From contig NZ_LUTN01000009.1 of NCBI RefSeq assembly GCF_002111595.1, forward strand, positions 1 through 64,000: a stretch of DNA of 64,000 nucleotides. The letters are read 5' to 3'. This document shows positions 31,456 to 43,202 of this stretch, one piece after another. Position 1 is the first letter of the stretch; each line of letters begins with the position of its first letter. The notes under the pieces are model-generated. The model worked only from the letters and a program-made list of their open reading frames with translations. It was not told the DNA's origin and searched no databases. A program made the translations under genes and the position numbers. This DNA is from Lonsdalea britannica (GTDB lineage: Bacteria > Pseudomonadota > Gammaproteobacteria > Enterobacterales > Enterobacteriaceae).

Positions 31456-31821
31456 CTTCTTTCCCTCAGTTTTTAGTCTGTAAAAACAGTGTTCTGCTAT
31501 CATTATTCCGTTCCGCAGTGATTTATATCCGTTCTCTGTAAAATTTCATCACGAATTCATATAAATAAAAGGAGGGAAAGTACTCGCAATATTTTTTTCA
31601 TTCCGGTAGTCTCGACAAAATCTGTTATTTATGAACGATTGTCCGCCACGCGCGAAACGCTATAGACAGAACGTACCGCTATAGAAAAAGTGCTGCTCGG
31701 CACGGTTTGGCGATCCGGTTGTTGTCCCTAAGTAACGATTCCTAAGTCTTCATTTCGTTTGGCATATACAGCATATAGCGATCATTTCGTTCGCTAAGGA
31801 CACGAAGGGAATATAACAACA
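31456..31821. other. 366-bp leader and promoter region of mepS
   Basis: No gene. It is AT-rich over about 31490-31640 and should hold the mepS promoter and a leader. I saw no named riboswitch or sRNA. Confidence 0.45.
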
Positions 31822-32400
31822 ATGGTCAAATCTCAACCGATGCTGAGATACATCTGGCGGGCCGTGCCTGCCGTCGCGGTGGCAATTATGCTCACCGCCT
31901 GCAGCAGCAATCACAGTAATACAGCATTAAATTCTCAGACTGATAGGCGTGTGGTTAATGGTGATCCTTCACTACAAGCCTCTCAGGCTGAATTCGAAGC
32001 GATGGTCCAGAACGTAGAAGTCAAAACCAAGTTGCTGGACCAGTACGCAAGTTGGAAAGGCGTTCGTTACCGCTTAGGCGGTCAGACCAAGAAAGGCATT
32101 GACTGCTCCGCCTTTGTTCAGCGCACCTTCCGCGAACAATTCGGCATGGACCTCCCCCGCTCAAGCTACGAGCAACAGGAAGTCGGTCAGAAAATCCAAC
32201 GCAATAAACTACGCCCTGGCGATTTGGTCCTATTCCGCGCCGGTTCGACAGGACGCCACGTCGGGATCTATCTCGGCGGCCAGCAATTTGTCCATGCGTC
32301 AACCAGCAGCGGCGTCACCATCTCCAATCTGGACGAAACCTACTGGAAACACCGTTATCAGGAAGGGCGTCGGGTACTCGCGCAGGGTCCGCATAGCTGA
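31822..32400 (+). CDS. mepS: MepS (Spr), murein DD-endopeptidase lipoprotein
   Basis: A 192-residue outer-membrane lipoprotein that cleaves peptidoglycan cross-links to allow cell-wall growth. It has a signal peptide with lipobox LTAC (lipidated Cys27) and an NlpC/P60 domain with catalytic Cys95 (GIDCSAF), His146 (GRHVGIY) and His158 (FVHAS). Position after lpxT and before yejA is as in E. coli. A terminator follows at 32441. Confidence 0.96.
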   Translation: MVKSQPMLRYIWRAVPAVAVAIMLTACSSNHSNTALNSQTDRRVVNGDPSLQASQAEFEAMVQNVEVKTKLLDQYASWKGVRYRLGGQTKKGIDCSAFVQRTFREQFGMDLPRSSYEQQEVGQKIQRNKLRPGDLVLFRAGSTGRHVGIYLGGQQFVHASTSSGVTISNLDETYWKHRYQEGRRVLAQGPHS

Positions 32401-32440
32401 TCCTCTTTATTCCCTGTCATGCCGACCAAACGAAATCCGA

Positions 32441-32470
32441 AACGCCGCCGAGTTATCGCGGCGTTTTTTA
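32441..32470 (+). terminator. Rho-independent terminator after mepS
   Basis: An 8-bp stem AACGCCGC / GCGGCGTT (32441-32448 with 32458-32465) with a 9-nt loop runs into six T. Confidence 0.85.
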
Positions 32471-32632
32471 TTGGTGCATACGTAGACGCCTGCTAATACG
32501 GCGGGAATACGTTAAAATGCCTTTTCGTGCCTGTACTTAGCGCTTCCGATTTTTTATATGACCATGCAACGCGCCACAATGATTCGTTGGCCAGCATGAC
32601 TTGGTCGACGTTATTCAGGAGTCAGTTGCCCG

Positions 32633-34441
32633 ATGTTTAAATCCGTCGTTTCCACTTTGCTGTTTATTGCGTCCTCCCTGCTGGCGCAAGCTGAGACGCT
32701 GCAACAGCCTTTTGCTTTCACGATGTTGGACGCCCCGAAGTACGATAAAAACTTCACGCATTTCGGCTATGCCAATCCAGACGCCCCAAAAGGCGGACAC
32801 ATCACCCTCAGCGCCTTAGGTTCGTTCGATAACTTTAACCGCTTTGCCTCAAGAGGGCTGCCCGCGGTCAGAACGGAAGCCCTTTATGATTCGCTCTACG
32901 TCAATTCCGATGATGAGTCCGGCAGTTACTACCCGTTGATCGCCACCGGAGCACGCTACGATAGCGGCTATCGCTGGCTGGAAGTCGACCTGAACCCTCG
33001 CGCCCGCTTTCACGATGGATCGCCGGTCACCGCCTCAGACGTCGCTTTCACCTTTAATACCTTTATGACGCAGGGCGTATCGCAGTTCCGCGTGTACTAC
33101 AAAGGCTCGACCGCCCGCGCGCTCAACCCGCATACCGTGCGGTTCGACTTCGGCGCGCCGGATAAAGATAAAATGATCGGGCTACTGACCCTGCCCGTGA
33201 TCCCGGAAGCCTACTGGCAACATCACAAGTTTAACGAACCGCAGACACGACCACCTCTGTCTGGCGGACCTTACCGGATCTCCGACTATCATATCGGTCA
33301 ATACGTGGTTTATTCCCGCGTGCAGGACTACTGGGCCGCCGATCTGCCGGTGAACAAGGGGCTGTATAATTTTGATACGATCCGCTACGACTACTATCTG
33401 GATGAAAGCGTGGCGCTGGAAGCCTTTAAAGCCGGGGCTTTCGATATGTCTATCGAAAGCTCGCCTAAACAGTGGACGACGTTGTATCAGGGCGGCAATT
33501 TTTCACGCGGTTACATCGTCAAGAAAGACGAGCTGAACACGGCGGCACAGTCGACGCGCTGGCTGGTCTTCAACACAACGCGCCCCCTGTTTCAGGATCG
33601 GCGAGTACGTCAGGCCCTGACGCTGGCGTTCGATTTCAACTGGATGAACAAAGCGCTGTTTTTCAACAGCTATCAGCGCGCCAATAGCCTGTTTCAAAAC
33701 ACGGAGTACGCGGCGACGGGCCTTCCCAGCGCCAGCGAGCTGCAATGGCTGATGCCGTTAAAAGATCGCATACCCGCGGAAGTCTTTGGTCCCGCTTACC
33801 GTCCGCCTGAATCCGACGGCAACGGTTACGATCGAGCGCATCTGCTGCAAGCGCTCGACCTGCTGAAGCAGGCGGGCTGGGAGCTGAAAAACAACGCGCT
33901 GGTCAACCAGCAGACCGGCCGCCCCTTTCGGTTTGAGCTGTTGATCTCCAACGCCGGTAACGCTCAGTTCGTGCTGCCGTTTCAGCACAGCCTGAAACGA
34001 CTGGGCATCGAGATGACGGTGCGTATGGTGGATGTGCCGCAGTTCAACAACCGTCTGCGCAAGCGGGATTTCGATATGCTGTCGCGGCCCTATGTCACCG
34101 AGCCTTATCCCAGCGCTAATCTGGCGATGAGCTGGAGCAGCCAGTATCTCGACTCCAGCTACAACTCCCCCGGCGTGCAAGATCCCGCCATCGATCACCT
34201 GATTGAGGAGATTACCCGCCATCAGGGCGATAAGTCGGCGTTGCTGCCGCTCGGGCGCGCGCTAGATCGGGTCGTGACCTGGCAACAGTTCATGATCCCC
34301 ATGTGGTTTAGCAATCACGACCGCTTTGCCTACTGGAACAAGTTCGGTATCCCCGCCGTGCGTCCGACGTACGCACTGGGATTTGACAGCTGGTGGTACG
34401 ACGCGGATAAAGCCGCCACCCTCCCGGCCGAACGGCAATAA
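32633..34441 (+). CDS. yejA: YejA, periplasmic peptide-binding protein of YejABEF
   Basis: A 602-residue SBP_bac_5-family solute-binding protein with a short signal peptide (cleavage likely after AQA, about residue 20). YejABEF imports peptides and the antibiotic microcin C in E. coli and aids antimicrobial-peptide resistance in others. Seen: HFGYANPDAPKGGHITLSALGSFDNFN, RFHDGSPVTASDVAFTFN and GGPYRISDY. It is the first gene of a four-gene operon with tight spacing (yejB starts 9 bp later). Confidence 0.95.
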   Translation: MFKSVVSTLLFIASSLLAQAETLQQPFAFTMLDAPKYDKNFTHFGYANPDAPKGGHITLSALGSFDNFNRFASRGLPAVRTEALYDSLYVNSDDESGSYYPLIATGARYDSGYRWLEVDLNPRARFHDGSPVTASDVAFTFNTFMTQGVSQFRVYYKGSTARALNPHTVRFDFGAPDKDKMIGLLTLPVIPEAYWQHHKFNEPQTRPPLSGGPYRISDYHIGQYVVYSRVQDYWAADLPVNKGLYNFDTIRYDYYLDESVALEAFKAGAFDMSIESSPKQWTTLYQGGNFSRGYIVKKDELNTAAQSTRWLVFNTTRPLFQDRRVRQALTLAFDFNWMNKALFFNSYQRANSLFQNTEYAATGLPSASELQWLMPLKDRIPAEVFGPAYRPPESDGNGYDRAHLLQALDLLKQAGWELKNNALVNQQTGRPFRFELLISNAGNAQFVLPFQHSLKRLGIEMTVRMVDVPQFNNRLRKRDFDMLSRPYVTEPYPSANLAMSWSSQYLDSSYNSPGVQDPAIDHLIEEITRHQGDKSALLPLGRALDRVVTWQQFMIPMWFSNHDRFAYWNKFGIPAVRPTYALGFDSWWYDADKAATLPAERQ

Positions 34442-34450
34442 GGATTGGAT

Positions 34451-35533
34451 ATGGGAACTTACCTGTTACGACGCCTGCTTTTCGTGATCCCCACCCTGTG
34501 GGCGATCATCACCCTCAATTTCTTTATCGTTCAAATCGCGCCGGGCGGACCGGTCGATCAGGCCATCGCGGCAATTGAGATGGGGCAGATGAGCGGCTAT
34601 GGCAGCGGCGGCGGTCATGCCGCCGGACCGGGCGGCAAACCCTCGGTGGAGAATACCTATCGCGGCGGTCGGGGACTGGACCCAGAAGTGATACAGGAAA
34701 TCACCCAACGTTACGGCTTCGATAAACCGCTGCACGAACGCTATTTCAAGATGCTGTGGGACTATGTGCGTTTCGATTTCGGCGATAGTCTGTTTCGCGG
34801 CGAGTCGGTGATCGGCCTTATCAAGGATCGCATGCCGGTGTCCATCTCGCTGGGGCTGTGGAGCACGCTGATTATCTATCTCGTCTCGATACCGCTGGGT
34901 ATTAAAAAGGCGGTTCGCGACGGTTCGAGCTTTGATACCTGGAGCAGCACGCTGATCGTGGTCGGTTACGCCATCCCCGCATTTTTGTTCGCTATCCTGC
35001 TAATCGTGCTGTTTGCGGGCGGCAGCTATCTGGACTGGTTCCCGCTGCGGGGGTTGGTCTCCAGCCACTTCGATACCTTGCCCTGGTACGGCAAGATCAC
35101 CGACTACCTGTGGCATATCACGCTGCCGGTGTTGGCTCTGGTCATCGGCGGCTTCGCCACGCTGACGATGCTGACCAAAAATGCCTTTCTGGATGAGATC
35201 CGCAAGCAATACGTCGTCACCGCTCGCGCCAAAGGATTAAATGAGAAAAGCATTCTGTACCGTCATGTGTTCCGTAACGCCATGCTGCTGGTCATCGCCG
35301 GTTTCCCCGCCACCTTTATCAGCATGTTCTTTACCGGTTCGCTGCTGATCGAGGTCATGTTCTCGCTCAACGGGCTGGGGCTGTTAGGCTACGATGCCAC
35401 GCTGCAGCGCGACTACCCGGTCATGTTCGGCACGCTGTATATCTTCACGCTCGTCGGCTTGCTGCTGAATATCATCAGCGACATGACCTACACGCTGGTC
35501 GATCCGCGTATTGATTTTGAGGAGCGCCAATGA
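34451..35533 (+). CDS. yejB: YejB, peptide ABC importer permease
   Basis: A 360-residue DppB/OppB-type permease with six membrane spans. It begins [23 protein letters not shown] periplasmic loop with a Gly-rich stretch (about 47-70) replaces part of the E. coli loop; then [26 protein letters not shown] and the EAA loop ([24 protein letters not shown]) follow. Start ATG 34451 has AGGA 7-10 nt upstream; TTG 34445 is an alternative. Its stop overlaps yejE by 4 nt. Confidence 0.94.
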   Translation: MGTYLLRRLLFVIPTLWAIITLNFFIVQIAPGGPVDQAIAAIEMGQMSGYGSGGGHAAGPGGKPSVENTYRGGRGLDPEVIQEITQRYGFDKPLHERYFKMLWDYVRFDFGDSLFRGESVIGLIKDRMPVSISLGLWSTLIIYLVSIPLGIKKAVRDGSSFDTWSSTLIVVGYAIPAFLFAILLIVLFAGGSYLDWFPLRGLVSSHFDTLPWYGKITDYLWHITLPVLALVIGGFATLTMLTKNAFLDEIRKQYVVTARAKGLNEKSILYRHVFRNAMLLVIAGFPATFISMFFTGSLLIEVMFSLNGLGLLGYDATLQRDYPVMFGTLYIFTLVGLLLNIISDMTYTLVDPRIDFEERQ

Positions 35534-36555
35534 GCCGACTCAGCCCTCCTAACCAGGCCCGTTGGGCCCGCTTCCGACACAATCGCCGGGGTTACTGGTC
35601 ACTGTGGATATTCTTGATCTTCTTCATCGTCACGCTGTTTTCGGAGTTGATCGCCAACGATAAGCCGCTATTGGTGCGCTATGACGGTCAGTTTTATGTG
35701 CCGTTTATGGCCAACTACAGTGAAACCACCTTCGGCGGGCAGTTCGCCACGACGGCCGACTACCGCGATCCGTATCTGGTCAAACGACTGGAAGATCACG
35801 GCTGGGCCCTGTGGCCTCCGGTGCGTTATCACTACGACACCATCAATTACGCCACGACCACAGCATTTCCCTCGCCGCCATCCAGGGACAATCTGCTCGG
35901 CACCGACAGTCAGGGGAAGGACGTGTTGGCGCAGGTGCTGTATGGCTTTCGTCTGTCGCTTCTGTTCGGCCTGTCGCTCACCCTGTTATCCTCCGTTATC
36001 GGCATTGTCGTCGGTGCAACGCAGGGCTACTACGGCGGCCGACTCGACCTTTGGGGGCAACGCTTTATCGAAGTCTGGTCAGGCATGCCGACGCTGTTTT
36101 TAATTATTTTACTCTCCAGCGTGCTGCAACCGACGTTCTGGTGGCTGCTGGCGATTACCGTCCTATTCGGCTGGATGACGCTGGTCGGCGTGGTGCGAGC
36201 GGAATTCCTGCGCACCCGCAACTTCGACTACATCCGGGCGGCTCAGGCCATGGGCGTCAGCGACATCAGGATTATCTTCCGCTGTATGCTGCCCAACGCG
36301 ATGGTGGCGACGCTTACCTACCTGCCGTTTATCCTCTGCGGTTCCATCATCACGCTGACGTCGCTGGACTTTCTGGGCTTCGGCCTGCCGATGGGCTCGC
36401 CCTCGCTGGGCGGACTGCTGCTCGAAGGCAAAAATAATCTACAGGCGCCGTGGCTGGGGATCACCATCTTTATGGTGATGGCGATCGTCCTGTCACTCCT
36501 TATCTTTATCGGCGAAGCAGTGCGCGACGCCTTCGACCCGAGCAAGGTGTATTGA
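35530..36555 (+). CDS. yejE: YejE, peptide ABC importer permease
   Basis: A 341-residue DppC/OppC-type permease partnered with YejB. The N-terminal OppC-N segment ([15 protein letters not shown]) precedes a large periplasmic insert (about 45-130), then the permease core with [21 protein letters not shown] and the EAA loop ([25 protein letters not shown]). ATGA overlap with yejB suggests coupled translation; yejF follows 1 bp after the stop. Confidence 0.94.
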   Translation: MSRLSPPNQARWARFRHNRRGYWSLWIFLIFFIVTLFSELIANDKPLLVRYDGQFYVPFMANYSETTFGGQFATTADYRDPYLVKRLEDHGWALWPPVRYHYDTINYATTTAFPSPPSRDNLLGTDSQGKDVLAQVLYGFRLSLLFGLSLTLLSSVIGIVVGATQGYYGGRLDLWGQRFIEVWSGMPTLFLIILLSSVLQPTFWWLLAITVLFGWMTLVGVVRAEFLRTRNFDYIRAAQAMGVSDIRIIFRCMLPNAMVATLTYLPFILCGSIITLTSLDFLGFGLPMGSPSLGGLLLEGKNNLQAPWLGITIFMVMAIVLSLLIFIGEAVRDAFDPSKVY

Positions 36556-36556
36556 T

Positions 36557-38149
36557 ATGACCACGACCCCGCTGTTACAGATCAAGGATCTCAGCATCGC
36601 CTTCCAGCGCGGTGATGCCGAAAGGCGCGTGGTGGACGGCGTGTCCTTCGATATTCACGCGGGCGAAACGCTCGCGCTGGTCGGCGAGTCCGGCTCTGGA
36701 AAAAGCGTGACGGCGCTGTCGATTTTGCGCCTGCTGCCTTCCCCGCCGGCGCGCTATCCTGAGGGCGATATTCTGTTCGACGGTCAATCCCTGCTGCATG
36801 CGCGGGAAGAAACGCTAAGGCGGTTGCGCGGCAATCGTATCGCCATGATTTTTCAGGAGCCGATGGTATCGCTCAATCCGTTGCAAAGCGTGGAAAAGCA
36901 GTTGGCGGAAGTGATGGCGCTACATCGGGGAATGCGTCGGGAAGCCGCGCGCGGCGAGATCGTCGAGTGTCTGGAACGCGTCGGCATTCGGCAGGCGAAA
37001 TCCCGACTGGCGGACTACCCGCATCAACTGTCGGGCGGAGAGCGTCAACGCATCATGATCGCGATGGCGCTGCTCACCCAGCCCGATTTGCTGATTGCCG
37101 ACGAGCCTACCACGGCGCTGGATGTCACCGTGCAGGCGCAAATCCTGACCCTGCTGGCGGAGTTAAAACAGGAGCTGGGAATGAGCTTGCTGTTTATCAC
37201 CCATAACCTGAACATCGTCCGGCGACTGGCGGACAACATCGCCGTGATGCAAAACGGCCAATGCGTTGAACTGAATCAGGCGGCCGCGCTGCTGACGTCT
37301 CCTCAACATCCTTATACGCGCCGACTGCTGGACTCGGAGCCGACCGGGTCGCCCCCCACGCTGACGACGGAGCCTTCGCCGCTGTTGGAAGTCAAGCACC
37401 TGAGCGTCAGCTTCCCGGTCAAACGCGGGCTACTACAGCGTAAAACGGCAAAAAAACAGGTGGTGCAGGACATTAGCTTTACGCTGCGACGGGGGGAAAG
37501 TCTGGGATTGGTCGGCGAATCCGGCTCCGGCAAAAGCACCACGGGATTGGCGTTGCTGCGACTGCTGGCCTCTCAAGGGGAAATTTGGTTCGATGGTCAG
37601 CCGCTGCATGAGTTCGGCCGCCGTCAAATGCTGCCGATGCGTCAACGCATTCAGGTGGTTTTTCAGGACCCCAACTCCTCCCTGAATCCGCGCCTGAATG
37701 TGGAGCAGATTATTGCCGAAGGACTCACCGTGCATGCCAAAATGACGCCTGCAGAGCGCGAAGCGCGGGTCGTCGCCACGCTTCTGGAAGTGGGGCTTGA
37801 CCCGGACAGCCGTCATCGCTACCCGTCTGAGTTTTCCGGCGGCCAGCGCCAGCGGATCGCCATTGCCCGCGCGCTGATCCTGCAGCCTGAACTACTGATT
37901 CTGGATGAACCGACGTCGTCGCTTGACCGCACCGTACAGGCGCAGATATTGACGTTATTGCAGGCGCTACAACGCAAACATGGGCTCGCTTATGTATTTA
38001 TCAGTCATGACTTGCAGGTAGTGCGCACGCTCTGCCATCAGGTAATCGTGCTGCAACAGGGTCGGGTCGTGGAGCAGGGAGAGTGCCAGGAAGTCTTTAC
38101 TCAGCCACAGCAGCCCTACACGCGTGAGCTACTGCACTTATCGATGTGA
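36557..38149 (+). CDS. yejF: YejF, fused double ATPase of the YejABEF importer
   Basis: A 530-residue protein carrying two OppD/OppF-type ATPase domains. Domain 1: Walker [10 protein letters not shown], signature [15 protein letters not shown], Walker [13 protein letters not shown]. Domain 2 from about residue 275: [42 protein letters not shown]. Each is followed by the oligopeptide-transporter C-terminal helix ([16 protein letters not shown]). It energises YejB/YejE. Confidence 0.95.
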   Translation: MTTTPLLQIKDLSIAFQRGDAERRVVDGVSFDIHAGETLALVGESGSGKSVTALSILRLLPSPPARYPEGDILFDGQSLLHAREETLRRLRGNRIAMIFQEPMVSLNPLQSVEKQLAEVMALHRGMRREAARGEIVECLERVGIRQAKSRLADYPHQLSGGERQRIMIAMALLTQPDLLIADEPTTALDVTVQAQILTLLAELKQELGMSLLFITHNLNIVRRLADNIAVMQNGQCVELNQAAALLTSPQHPYTRRLLDSEPTGSPPTLTTEPSPLLEVKHLSVSFPVKRGLLQRKTAKKQVVQDISFTLRRGESLGLVGESGSGKSTTGLALLRLLASQGEIWFDGQPLHEFGRRQMLPMRQRIQVVFQDPNSSLNPRLNVEQIIAEGLTVHAKMTPAEREARVVATLLEVGLDPDSRHRYPSEFSGGQRQRIAIARALILQPELLILDEPTSSLDRTVQAQILTLLQALQRKHGLAYVFISHDLQVVRTLCHQVIVLQQGRVVEQGECQEVFTQPQQPYTRELLHLSM

Positions 38150-38175
38150 GAGCAACCCGGCCTGCGGGTTGCCAT

Positions 38176-38520
38176 TCAGAAGGGATATTGCGCGCTAATG
38201 GGCTCGGCAATCGCCACGCCCAGATTTTTCAGTCGACATAAGGCGGCGCTTTCATCCTGACGGTGCAGAAACAGGCAGGACTCCCCTTCCCATTCCAGCA
38301 CGCTGCACTCCACCTGGATTTCGTCCAGCGATCGTTTCAGCTGCGGCATAATACGACGAGCATCTTCTTCATCATGACTTAACATCTTGAATCCGATGAG
38401 GTTATCGTCATCTTCGCTGCCGTTGAGGGGGATCGGTTCTACACGGATACCCGTGCAACCGGTTAACCAACGGTAACTTTGCGGCAAACGATGAACCACC
38501 GAAAGTTGAAGACTATTCAC
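38176..38520 (-). CDS. yejG: YejG, small conserved protein
   Basis: A 114-residue cytosolic protein corresponding to E. coli YejG in position and size. YejG has a known structure but no defined function; it has been linked to aminoglycoside tolerance. Seen here are SVVHRLPQSYRWLTG, MLSHDEEDARRIMPQLKRSL and EPISAQYPF at the end. It is convergent with yejF; the 26-bp gap holds a hairpin (AACCCG / CGGGTT) without a T tract. Confidence 0.87.
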   Translation of the reverse strand: MNSLQLSVVHRLPQSYRWLTGCTGIRVEPIPLNGSEDDDNLIGFKMLSHDEEDARRIMPQLKRSLDEIQVECSVLEWEGESCLFLHRQDESAALCRLKNLGVAIAEPISAQYPF

Positions 38521-38843
38521 AGCTGTTTTCCTCGGTTAAGCAAAAATGCAAATTTACAAAATAACAACATAATAAAAACATCGTTGACGCGGGCTTCCTG
38601 CCTGTCATCAGCCCTACGCTATGGCGCTCTCGGCGGTAAAACCACCCGGCCACCTGTTCGTGATAACCCATTCTGGCGGTTATATTTTGTTAAGGCGATC
38701 ACGAATGAGGGGTAATTTTTGTTATATGTAACCTTTTACCCCCTATATCTCAACCGTTATTTTCATATTATTCACTTTTTAGAGCAAAATATTCACATTT
38801 AAGGAACATTCATGCTTCTTTGTTGTGGCATGTTGCGATCGAC
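38521..38843. other. 323-bp spacer between yejG and bcr
   Basis: AT-rich, without a gene I can support. It should contain the minus-strand yejG promoter and the 3' end of the bcr transcript. I saw no clear Rho-independent terminator. Confidence 0.45.
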
Positions 38844-40033
38844 TCAAGCTCGACGAGGCCGGTTGGCATAGAAATAAAGCGCCAATGCGCCCGCCGAACA
38901 CACCACCATACTGATCACCATCGGCCAGGCCGTATGGAACGCCGCCACCGACAGCGCAACGCCGACCAGCGACCCCAATCCGAAACGCAACGTCCCTGCG
39001 ACGGACGAGGCTGTCCCCGCCATATGCGGAAAATCGCCCAGCACCACGGCCAGCGCATTTGAGGCGACCGTCGCCACGCAGCCGACATAAACGGCCACCC
39101 CGACAACCAGCGGCAGAAACCCCAGATGCAGGGCGCAAACCGCCACCAGAAAGATCCCCATGACAAACTGAATCAGAATGCCCAGGCGGAACATGAATAA
39201 GGCCCCCATTCTCGACACGATGCGGCTGTTCAACAACGTCATCAGGAACAGGAAGATAATGTTAAGCGCAAAATAGTAACCGAAATTCTGCGGCGACACG
39301 CCGTTGAGATCGATGTACACGAATGGTCCCGCGCTGAGAAACGAGAACATACCGGCGAACGACAGGCCGCTGGCGAGCATATAACTCATCACCCGACGAT
39401 GGCGGAACAGCAGCACAAAGTTGTTCAGCGTCGTTTGCAGATTGAACCGCTGTCGACGTTCAGGCGGCAGCGACTCCCGCACATATTTCCAGACCAACAC
39501 CGAGGTCAGAAGCGAGGCGGCGGCGATCGTCCAGAAAATGGCATGCCAGTTCAACCAAAACAGCAGCGCGCCGCCTAAAATAGGCGCCAGCAGAGGGGCG
39601 ACGGTCATGACTAAAATGACGAACGACATCATCCGCGAGAACTCCTCCTTGGAGAACATATCCCGCATCAGCGCATTGATGACCACACTCGCGGACGCTG
39701 CGGACAGGCCGTGGAGAAAACGCATCGCCACCAGCTGTTCCACCGATTGCGAAAGCGCGCAGGCGACAGCGGCGACCGTGAACATGATCACGCCCCCGAG
39801 AATGACCGGGCGGCGTCCGACGCTGTCCGACATCGGGCCGTAGAAAATCTGCCGATGGCGAAACCAAAAATGTAGGCGCTAAGCGTCATCTGCACGCGTC
39901 CGGCGTCTACGTCAAACTCTTTGGCGATAACCGGGAGCGCAGGCAAATACATGTCGATGGCGAGCGGCATCAGCATGGAGATCAGGCCCAGAATGACGAT
40001 CAGACCAACGCGGGACGGTAGTTGAGCTTGCAC
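38844..40033 (-). pseudogene. bcr: bcr, bicyclomycin/sulfonamide MFS exporter, one single-base deletion
   Basis: A 12-span multidrug exporter of the Bcr/CflA family. The first 60 or so codons from 40033 read as Bcr ([39 protein letters not shown]). The frame then shifts because ATCGGCCAG reads ATCGGCAG near 39851. From [14 protein letters not shown] the rest ([42 protein letters not shown]) is in register in another frame. Adding one base yields 396 residues, the E. coli length. It is the upstream neighbour of rsuA-type order yejG-bcr-rsuA, as in E. coli. Probably intact in the organism if this is a sequencing error. Confidence 0.9.
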
Positions 40034-40184
40034 TGAAAATCATTCTCCTGATAGACAACACGATCCCACGACGACGGCGCGCGTGGCCCCGCACTTTTTC
40101 ACCGACGGCCCGGACGCAACGACTGACGAAACGCTGAACTGAGCGGGCCGCCGCCCATAACGACAACGGCCTGCCCGGAGACGA

Positions 40185-40883
40185 CTACAGCCCGACGCTG
40201 GCCACTTCTTCCGGCGTCAGAGGACGATACTCGCCCTCTTCCAGCGAGTCGTCCAGAACGATACCGCCAATACGCTCCCGGTGAAGGGCCACGACATGGT
40301 TACCCACCGCGGCGAACATGCGTTTCACCTGATGGTAGCGACCTTCGCTGATGGTCAGGCGTACCTGCTGATCATCGACCTTTTCCAATGTGGCGGGCAG
40401 CGTCAGACTTTTTTCATTATTCAGCTGGATCCCGGCGGCGAACTGCGCGGCCGTCTCTGGATGTAACGGCTGTTCCAGCGTCACCAGATAGGTTTTCTCG
40501 CAGTGGTGTTTGGGCGAGGTGATGCGATGAGACCACTGCCCGTCATCCGTCAACAGCACCAGTCCGCTGGTATCAATATCCAGACGGCCTGCAGCGTGAA
40601 GCTTGTGCGCCATTGGTTCATCCATAAAGTATAGAATAGTTGGGTGGTCCGGATCGTCTGTAGAACAGACATAGCCCTGCGGCTTATGCAGCATGAAATA
40701 GCGCGGCCCATGCTGTTGTTCGAGGGGACGACCGTCAAACTCGACGATCTGGTCCGGCAACAGCTTGAAAGAGCCGGTTTTGACGACTTCGCCATCTACA
40801 GTGACTCGCTGAGCGCGAAGTTCACGCGCTACCAGAGAACGGCTGAGTCCCAACTGCTGAGATAAAAATTTGTCCAATCGCAT
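40185..40883 (-). CDS. rsuA: RsuA, 16S rRNA pseudouridine-516 synthase
   Basis: A 232-residue pseudouridine synthase. The N-terminal S4 RNA-binding domain ([31 protein letters not shown]) is followed by the catalytic domain with [17 protein letters not shown], where Asp102 is the nucleophile, and [21 protein letters not shown] 40883 starts the S4 domain; longer frames upstream have no similarity. It lies between bcr and the divergent radD region, as in E. coli. Confidence 0.95.
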   Translation of the reverse strand: MRLDKFLSQQLGLSRSLVARELRAQRVTVDGEVVKTGSFKLLPDQIVEFDGRPLEQQHGPRYFMLHKPQGYVCSTDDPDHPTILYFMDEPMAHKLHAAGRLDIDTSGLVLLTDDGQWSHRITSPKHHCEKTYLVTLEQPLHPETAAQFAAGIQLNNEKSLTLPATLEKVDDQQVRLTISEGRYHQVKRMFAAVGNHVVALHRERIGGIVLDDSLEEGEYRPLTPEEVASVGL

Positions 40884-41124
40884 TAACGGTTTACTGCCTA
40901 TATTGCATATGTGGCTGGTCAGGGCTTGGCCCTGCGTGCAGGAGCGAGTCATCGTGTCGCTATGTTCGCCGCGCCGACCGCAAATGCTTGCTGATTGACC
41001 GGCTCAACGCCTACCGTTGCTCGCTCCTATCCTGAGTAATAGGCATAATAGAAGCAATTTCGCTGCTGTCCAAGCGGCGGAACCCTTCTCAATGGTGGTG
41101 TGCATATTCCAAAGGAGCCTTATT

Positions 41125-41301
41125 ATGTCATCAATTCAGGGTGATGAAGTACTACAAATGATGATACCAACCGAGCACCACGCCAAGAAAACGCCATTGC
41201 GCTCCCACGTTGCCGTCGCTTTCCATCAAAGCGTCCGCCTTGATGCCGACGCGCGAAAAGCGGAGTCCATCCTGTCGTTAACTGCCTTGCTCTATCGCTA
41301 A
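41125..41301 (+). CDS. Unidentified 58-residue small protein directly upstream of radD
   Basis: ATG 41125 is preceded by a strong AAAGGAG ribosome site, and the frame ends TAA two bases before the radD start codon. The peptide begins [19 protein letters not shown], has a central [21 protein letters not shown] and ends LTALLYR; it has no membrane segment or known motif. It may be a real small gene co-translated with radD or a leader that tunes radD translation. I do not recognise the family. Confidence 0.55.
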   Translation: MSSIQGDEVLQMMIPTEHHAKKTPLRSHVAVAFHQSVRLDADARKAESILSLTALLYR

Positions 41302-41303
41302 CT

Positions 41304-43064
41304 ATGTCGTTTACGCTACGTCCCTACCAGCGCGAGGCCGTTGACGCCACGCTAAACTATTTTCGTCATCACGCCTCGCACGCCGTGATCGTTCTTCCTA
41401 CCGGCGCGGGCAAAAGTCTGGTGATTGCCGAGCTGGCGCGACTGGCGCGCGGACGCGTGCTGGTCCTGGCGCACGTCAAAGAGCTGGTCGAGCAAAACCA
41501 CGCAAAGTATCGGGCGCTGGGACTGGAAGCCGATATCTTTTCCGCCGGACTGGGACAACGTCAAAGTCAGGGCAAAGTGGTCTTTGGCAGCGTTCAATCC
41601 GTCGCTCGCCATATGACGCACTTCGATCAGGCTTTTTCATTGCTGATTGTCGATGAGTGTCACCGGATCGGAGACGCGGATGACAGCCAATACCGTCAGA
41701 TTCTGCGCCATCTGCAGAGCGTCAATCCCCGGCTGCGACTACTGGGCCTGACCGCGACGCCTTATCGGCTCGGCAAGGGGTGGATCTATCAATACCACTA
41801 TCATGGGATGGTGCGAGGAGACGAAACCTGTCTGTTTCGCGACTGTATCTATGAGCTGCCGCTGCGTTACATGATTAAACACGGTTTTCTGGTGCCGCCG
41901 GACCGTCTGGATATGCCGGTGATTCAGTACGACTTCAGCAAACTGAAAGTACAGAGTCACGGGCTGTTCAGCGAAGCCGACCTGAACCGGGAACTGAAGC
42001 GTCAGAAACGCGTCACGCCGCAAATTATCCGTCAGGTTCAGGACTACGGAGCTGACCGGAAAGGCGTGATGATCTTCGCCGCCACGGTGGAACACGCCAC
42101 TGAAATCACCCGCCTGCTGCCGGAGGGCGAAGCGGCGCTCATCAGCGGTGAAACGCCGCCCGGAGATCGCGATGCCCTGATTGCGGCGTTCAAACAACAG
42201 AAGCTGCGCTATCTGGTCAACGTTTCCGTGCTGACGACCGGCTTTGACGCGCCGCATGTCGATCTGATCGCTATCTTGCGCCCCACCGAATCTGTCAGCC
42301 TGTATCAGCAAATTGTCGGGCGCGGTTTGCGTCTCTCTCCGGGCAAAACCGACTGTCTGATTTTGGACTACGCGGGCAATCCCTTCGACCTCTTCACGCC
42401 GGAAGTCGGCGCGAGCAAGTCGCACGCGGACAGCCAGCCGGTGCAGGTGTTCTGCCCACAGTGCGGCTTTGCCAATCTGTTTTGGGGAAAATGTACGGAA
42501 GACGGCACGGTCATCGAACATTTCGGCCGCCGCTGTCAGGGGTTTACCGAAGAGGATGACGGCCGACGCGAGCAGTGCGATTACCGTTTCCGCTTTAAAA
42601 GCTGCCCGCACTGCGGCGCCGAAAACGACATTGCCGCCCGTCGCTGCCATCAGTGCGACGCCATACTGGTCGATCCTGACGATATGCTCAAAGCCGCGCT
42701 GAAACTCCGTGACGCCCTCGTGCTGCGTTGCAGCGGCATGAGCCTGACGCCGGGAGCGGATAATCAAGGCGACTGGCTGCGCGTCACCTATCACGATGAG
42801 GACGGCGCAGAGGTCAATGAGCGCTTTCGGCTGCACACGCCCGCGCAACGAAAGGCCTTTGAGTATGTGTTCCTTCGCGTTCATCAACGCGCGCCCGGCG
42901 TCCCATTCGCTTGGAAAACCAGCGCCGACATTCTGCAACAACAGGAGCGCCTGCGCGCGCCCGACTTCGTCGTCGCACGCCAGCAGGGAAAATTCTGGCA
43001 AATTCGTGAAAAACTGTTCGATTATCAAGGCCGCTACCGACGCGCCAATGAGCTACGCGGCTGA
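41304..43064 (+). CDS. radD: RadD (YejH), superfamily-2 DNA helicase-like repair ATPase
   Basis: A 586-residue SF2 ATPase that stimulates RecA strand exchange and aids double-strand-break repair. Seen: Q-motif-like [11 protein letters not shown], Walker A LPTGAGKS (Lys37), DECH box (117-120), [11 protein letters not shown], then [37 protein letters not shown]. The C-terminal part has cysteine pairs (CPQCG, CPHCG, CHQCD), consistent with a zinc-binding domain. The start nearly abuts the small gene before it. rplY follows 138 bp later. Confidence 0.94.
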   Translation: MSFTLRPYQREAVDATLNYFRHHASHAVIVLPTGAGKSLVIAELARLARGRVLVLAHVKELVEQNHAKYRALGLEADIFSAGLGQRQSQGKVVFGSVQSVARHMTHFDQAFSLLIVDECHRIGDADDSQYRQILRHLQSVNPRLRLLGLTATPYRLGKGWIYQYHYHGMVRGDETCLFRDCIYELPLRYMIKHGFLVPPDRLDMPVIQYDFSKLKVQSHGLFSEADLNRELKRQKRVTPQIIRQVQDYGADRKGVMIFAATVEHATEITRLLPEGEAALISGETPPGDRDALIAAFKQQKLRYLVNVSVLTTGFDAPHVDLIAILRPTESVSLYQQIVGRGLRLSPGKTDCLILDYAGNPFDLFTPEVGASKSHADSQPVQVFCPQCGFANLFWGKCTEDGTVIEHFGRRCQGFTEEDDGRREQCDYRFRFKSCPHCGAENDIAARRCHQCDAILVDPDDMLKAALKLRDALVLRCSGMSLTPGADNQGDWLRVTYHDEDGAEVNERFRLHTPAQRKAFEYVFLRVHQRAPGVPFAWKTSADILQQQERLRAPDFVVARQQGKFWQIREKLFDYQGRYRRANELRG

Positions 43065-43202
43065 GTACACGGCGGTTTTATTTGCCCGGAGCGCCATATT
43101 CCGCTAGAATTCCGCCCGCTTTTGCTTCGGCATGAGCAGAATCATCCAACCTGTTGCTGGGTCGCCTGTAGCAGGATCACTTTTATATAAGTAGAGAAAG
43201 CA

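Noticed and set aside
41739..43028. 429-codon open frame antisense to radD
   Set aside because: It lies wholly inside radD, whose helicase and zinc motifs are intact; GC-rich codon bias of radD alone explains an open antisense frame. No domain is seen.
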